Of a stretch of 64,000 bases of DNA, positions 60,123 to 64,000 are shown one piece after another (within the stretch, counting starts at the first letter, position 1; the number at the start of each line of letters is the position of its first letter). Under the pieces are notes generated by a model. It saw nothing but the letters and a program-made list of their open reading frames with translations, made no database searches and had not been told where the DNA came from. Made by a program: the position numbers and the translations under genes. The DNA is taken from positions 11,529,931-11,593,930 of the forward strand of contig NC_135555.1 in NCBI RefSeq assembly GCF_964340395.1, read 5' to 3'. This DNA is from Glandiceps talaboti. Lineage: Eukaryota; Hemichordata; Enteropneusta; Spengelidae.

Positions 60123-60455
60123 GTGGTTTAAGTCTAGGTTTGTAGTTCAGATGTCGATATGGAAAATTAAATTTGATCATTGTAATTGACTGTGAGGTTT
60201 TACGCATTAATCAACTCATCAACCCGTAATGTCACTTATGAAGTTTATTTCCATGTGAAGAAGCCATCTAATTAATGTTTTTTGTGTGTGTTTCGCACAC
60301 AGCCTGTTATAGTGAAGAGGATTTGAAGGTAATGAAACCTTTTCTCAGCGAAATGAGAACTCCATACGCCGCAAATTCCGATCCCCACAAGCGTAACTCT
60401 AGATGTACTCCCGTATACCTTCGCTGTTACTCGCTTCTCTGGTACAACGATCAAT
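60123..60455. other. Non-coding, nothing recognised
   Basis: Short open frames here (for example a Cys-containing one at 60275-60463) have no recognisable family or convincing splice context. Confidence 0.4.
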
Positions 60456-60695
60456 CTGATTAAAATCCGATGTAGATGTCGGCAAATCATTCATTGCTAT
60501 TTCACCTTCGTTATTTTGCTTGAATTGACCTTCGTAGTACATGTTTACGTTTTTAGCCCGATCGCCTCCTCTACTCTGATTAAAATCCGATGCAGATGTC
60601 GGCTAATCATTCATTGCTATTTCACCTTCGTTATTTTGCTTGAATTGAAGCTTCGTAGTACATGTTTATGTTTTTAGCCTGATTGCCTCCTCTAC
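60456..60695. repeat. 120-bp tandem duplication
   Basis: Units begin CTGATTAAAATCCGATG at 60456 and 60576 and end CGCCTCCTCTA(C) or TGCCTCCTCTAC. They are nearly identical, with a few substitutions and a 1-2-base indel. Confidence 0.92.
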
Positions 60696-60798
60696 ATCTG
60701 AACTGGCGCACAAGCAAACGAATTTCTGCTCAGTGAGACACACAGGTTGCGTCTTCCTTAAATTACTCCAAATTCTCTAAATACCAACTACTCATTGT

Positions 60799-61023
60799 CA
60801 GACTCAAATAAGTTGCTCAGTGTGGGACACTAATTAGATGCTCAGTGTCAGACTCAAATAAGTTGCTCAGTGTCAGACACAAATTAGATGCTCAGTGTCG
60901 GACATAAATTAGATGCTCAGTGTCAGACATAAATTAGATGCTCAGTGTCGGACTCAAATAAGTTGCTCAGTGTTGGACACATATTAGATGCTCAGTGTTG
61001 GACTCAAATTAGCTGTTCAGTGT
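60799..61023. repeat. 25-bp minisatellite, nine copies
   Basis: Unit of the form CAGACTCAAATAAGTTGCTC followed by AGTGT, alternating with a CAGACATAAATTAGATGCTC form. Nine consecutive 25-bp units without length change. Confidence 0.93.
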
Positions 61024-61949
61024 TGTTAACAAAGGGGGAATCTGGTCAAACTTGGATAGATTTCTATACCTTATATGATAATTTTGATGAGAAATGCTTG
61101 TAAAATACCTTTGGAACTAGTAATTGCCTTTAATCACAACACTATTGAATTATATTTACAAATATATATATAATAAAGCTATGAAGATAAGAACTTCCAA
61201 AGTAAATACTTTGTAATATATTTGTACTCACTTCTGCTCTGTATACGACAGAAAAGTATTTTTCACTACTGTATTTAAACTTTGAATATTGGCATGTGGC
61301 CTAGAAACACAATAAACATATTATACTAATGAATTATGATTATAAATCAAGCCATATTAGAAACAGTTGATGTCCATTGTCAACTTCAGTGATAATAAAA
61401 GGTTAAGTAAATTTGTGAATGAATGATAAAACGGACTACATCAACCTCTCACATACAAGTTGTTTGCAAAGTTTACTTTATATCTGGATTAAACATTGGA
61501 CAAAACAAGTGGTCACAGTTAAGTGATATTTAGGGTGAAAAGCAAACATAGTTTATGAATACTGAATTATTAAATTCGCCAAGATATTTTGAAAAAAATA
61601 AAAATATTTGTAATTTAATCACTGAGATATTTTATGATCATGTCTAACTACTGTTTAAATTCACATGAAAAATATAAAAATGGGTCAAAGTATTTATAAT
61701 TAAATCACCAAAATATTTGGTGGCCATGTCTAACTACTATTTAAATTCAAATTTTAAAATAATAATAAAAATAGCGACAATGGCATTGTAGCACATCTGT
61801 ACAGGTGTTAAAAATGTTTACCCACATGCTGATCCATGCTACATGTAGGTACAGGTGTTCATTTGCTGAATGACTATCCAGTGCCTATCATGTTGTTATC
61901 TCTGCAATATATGTGATCACTTTAATGTTGCTATGGGTGGGATCATGTT
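61024..61949. other. AT-rich non-coding
   Basis: Loose duplication of AAAATATTTGTAATTTAATC-type text near 61600 and 61690 with CATGTCTAACTACT. Otherwise nothing recognised. Confidence 0.4.
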
Positions 61950-62320
61950 GCTAGACATATTTGCATACATTTTTTGAATGTTCGTTCACTTGTCTATGAA
62001 TCCCTGATGTTATCTTTGCTATATACATGATCATTTGACTGTTTCTATGAGCGTGGTCTTGTTGCCAGGTATATTTGCATACATTTTTGTCTATTAATCC
62101 ATGTTGTTATCTTTATAATATACGTGATCATTTGGTTGTTGCCATGGGCGTGGTCTTGTTGCTAGGCATATTTGCATATACTTTTTTGAATGTTTGATCA
62201 CATGTCCGAATCTCTGTTGTTATCTTTGTGAAATACACCACCATTTGGCTGTTATTGTGGGCATAGTCATGGTTGCTAGGGGTATTTGCATACATTTTTT
62301 TGAATGTTTACTCATATCTC
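61950..62320. repeat. ~100-115-bp tandem repeat, about four units
   Basis: TTGCTAGGCATATTTGCATA followed by a T-run and GAATGTT recurs near 61960, 62070, 62168 and 62283, each followed by TGTTATCTTTG, GATCATTTG.CTGTT and GGGCGTGGTC. Ends in CAGCGCCCCCAACGGCTATA (62340). This looks like a dispersed element with a tandem core. Confidence 0.75.
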
Positions 62321-63360
62321 TGATTTCGGCAAGCGTATGCAGCGCCCCCAACGGCTATAATACCCATTTTCATGGGCACAAAACTAATAGCACTATGTAC
62401 GTTGTAATCATCAATTGTTTTTATTACAACTATATTAATTAGTTATCCCTTTGTGATTACTCTGGGCTGGTCAATTTATTTCACATTGCTGTTAGCTAGT
62501 TGGTTTGTTTCTTTTAAAGTTTTAAATTATTTTGGCATTGGCCATTCTTTTCATCTGTGGTGACACATATCAAGTGTCCATAGAAAATTGACAAATTTGT
62601 ATATGTCGATGTACAAATAAGTTTGTGCAAAGTTGGGGGCGCTATACAGATCATTACTTTGAACATTCAAAGGTATGCTGATTATGTCCACTTTACACAA
62701 TAGACTCTACAGTATGTTTCCAGCTACATGTACTAATCAGCGTACAGTTGAACTTTAGTTGAAGTTATTTGGTGTGATAATCCCCAGTCGAATTTAGCTG
62801 TGTAGCTGGATCTTTAAATCTGTTGTCAGAATTCAATTAAAGAGTCAGTCGGAACTCGAGAAAAGACTAACCAGGGAAAAATCAACTTTATTCCATCACT
62901 CTGCACACATATATAGACACGCTATGGTGTAAATTCAAGAGGTTTGCTACCTTTTTATAATTGTTGGTCGGATTGCAAAAAGCTTCATTGACATAGAAAT
63001 GAAACTAGTGTGGTCCTAGGTCTAGATAATGAAGCTCGGATTACCATTTTAGTAATTCAAGACGATCTAGAGGTAGATGCCTTCATCAGTCGTATGACAC
63101 ATGTATTCATCTAGATAGACTTTAAGATATGCCACCAGCCTCCTCTCACCCACTCGCTCAGTGGGAGGGGTTGACCGATGTGTGAGGGCGCCCCATCATG
63201 GCGTATCTTACAGACTAGTATTTATCACGTGTGATTTTAATGTTACTACCAAACAAGAAAGACTACAGAGTTTCAGTTAGGCGGCGCGGCAGAATATTTG
63301 AGTGTTTTGACATAATCTGTGTATCGGAGTGCAGGTATAAATATGTCTTTACTTTAAGTT
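62321..63360. other. Non-coding, nothing firm
   Basis: Mixed-composition sequence. A GCCTTCATCAGTCGTATGAC word near 63080 and a CACTCGCTCAGTGGGAGGGG hairpin-like word near 63150 hint at old mobile DNA. No exon seen. Confidence 0.35.
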
Positions 63361-63377
63361 AGGGAGCATTCGTTTTT

Positions 63378-63525
63378 TACGGGGAGGGGGGGGGGGGTTC
63401 GGTGGAATTTGAGGTATGAATTAAATGTAAAAAGCAACCCCCCCTAAAAATTACTTTTCTAAAATTTGACCCCCCCTAAATCCATCAATTGTAAAATGTG
63501 ACCCCCCCCCCTATAAAATTTTTTC
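63378..63525. repeat. G-run then C-run repeat
   Basis: A run of G (63380-63398) is followed by three C-runs separated by AAAATTTGA/AAAATGTGA-type spacers. The arrangement can pair G- and C-tracts across about 100 bp and is quadruplex/i-motif prone. Confidence 0.75.
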
Positions 63526-63604
63526 ACTTGATTTATAATAGATTTATGAAACACTTGACTTATATGAGTGTTTGTTCGACATATCACATAATGGACCATG
63601 AAAC

Positions 63605-64000
63605 CTAGTCCATGTAGTTCCGTGACTTCCAAGTAGTACACTGTCTGCCTGATCTTGTTGTGTGAAAGAGTTCATTTTCAATGTCACTGCTATCACTTTC
63701 AGAGTCACTTTCCGAGTCACTTTCCTCTGATTCACCCAATTCATGTCCATCTTCTGATTCACTGTCTTCGTCCATCTCATCCTCTTCATCGCTCTCTTCC
63801 TCCTCTTTATCCCTCTCATGGTTCACTCTCAGACTTTCCAGTGTTGTTTGACACAGCTGCCTGCCAATGTGTGCTTCAACTATTTTCAGTTTGTCTTTTT
63901 TTAGCATCTTTCTCTCAGTTGTCAATTTATGTCTGTTCATGTACATGTCCAGGTCAGAAACTTTCAGCTTACGTAATTCACTGTTTCTGTACAGTGCATT
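63605..64000 (-). CDS. Last exon of an unrecognised gene with a SAP-like start and an acidic tail (partial)
   Basis: Open to the window edge. The stop TAG is at 63605-63607. Reading in from the edge it encodes NSELRKLKVSDLDMYMNRHK and then LKKDKLKIVEAHIGRQL, a Leu/Lys-rich pattern like a SAP helix-turn-helix (LxxLKVxxLxxYxxxHxLxxxxxKxxLxxxI). An acidic tract (EEEESDEEDEMDEDSESED and more) follows, then the ending TTRSGRQCTTWKSRNYMD. SAP motifs bind DNA in chromatin proteins (family knowledge); the similarity here is by pattern only. TRSGR near a C-terminus also occurs in some transposon-derived proteins. Function not assigned. The upstream part lies outside the window. Confidence 0.6.
   Translation of the reverse strand, partial: NALYRNSELRKLKVSDLDMYMNRHKLTTERKMLKKDKLKIVEAHIGRQLCQTTLESLRVNHERDKEEEESDEEDEMDEDSESEDGHELGESEESDSESDSESDSSDIENELFHTTRSGRQCTTWKSRNYMD

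Noticed and set aside
60275-60463. Plus-strand Cys-containing 62-residue frame after a possible TTTCGCACACAG acceptor
   Set aside because: No start context, no partner exon and no known family.
60799-61023. Regularly spaced repeats resembling a CRISPR array
   Set aside because: Units are contiguous with no unique spacers, in an animal genome. This is a minisatellite.
1-64000. tRNA and rRNA genes
   Set aside because: I looked for tRNA-like A and B boxes with a foldable cloverleaf and for conserved rRNA words and saw none. A covariance-model scan would settle this.

Overview
The window is AT-rich, intron-rich animal DNA. Long introns, many kinds of dispersed repeat and tandem arrays, and frequent TACATGTA-type words suggest a marine invertebrate (deuterostome or lophotrochozoan). 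I cannot name the species. All genes I can support are on the minus strand.

Genes. (1) Four exons of an SLC9A8/NHE8-type sodium/proton exchanger: a signal-peptide exon at 58675-58853 and three exons at 4475-4629, 4018-4157 and 1186-1269. Splice phases agree throughout. If the first exon is assigned correctly, one intron of about 54 kb holds almost everything else, and the gene runs off the left edge. (2) Inside that intron, on the same strand, an 11-exon gene (50342 to 36266) has every splice phase consistent and 6,048 coding bases (2,015 residues). It joins a KMT5A-like SET domain, about 940 residues of S/Q/N/T-rich repeats, acidic repeats, two zinc fingers, a tyrosine-recombinase domain and a Myb/SANT-like C-terminal domain. 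(3) The right edge carries the last exon of an unrecognised acidic-tailed gene (63605-64000).

Repeats, left to right. 8.5-21.3 kb and 26.0-32.8 kb are two arrays of one satellite, with a long form of about 1.62-1.68 kb and a short form of about 1.03-1.08 kb that lacks about 0.6 kb. Diverged units flank both arrays. Each array is followed by a copy of the terminal exon of gene 2: a broken one at 22.0-22.2 kb and the intact one at 36.3-36.5 kb. This looks like an array-plus-exon segmental duplication. Four (CA)n tracts (7.8, 25.1, 56.8, 57.4 kb) join two left flanks and two right flanks in all four combinations. Other elements include a foldback/MITE and its 71-bp deletion derivative inserted in a satellite, a Penelope-like GIY-YIG remnant with inverted arms, a terminal-inverted-repeat element in an intron of gene 2, two opposite-facing hairpin-ended elements with ~150-bp tandem cores, a perfect 67-nt palindrome, a foldback with an expanded (AAAT)n arm, and several minisatellites.

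How it fits together. NHE8 is an ordinary membrane transporter. The nested gene combines a histone-methyltransferase-like module with DNA-binding and recombinase-like modules, and is the main object of interest. Its exons contain several in-frame tandem duplications, in a locus where tandem duplication is the dominant kind of change.
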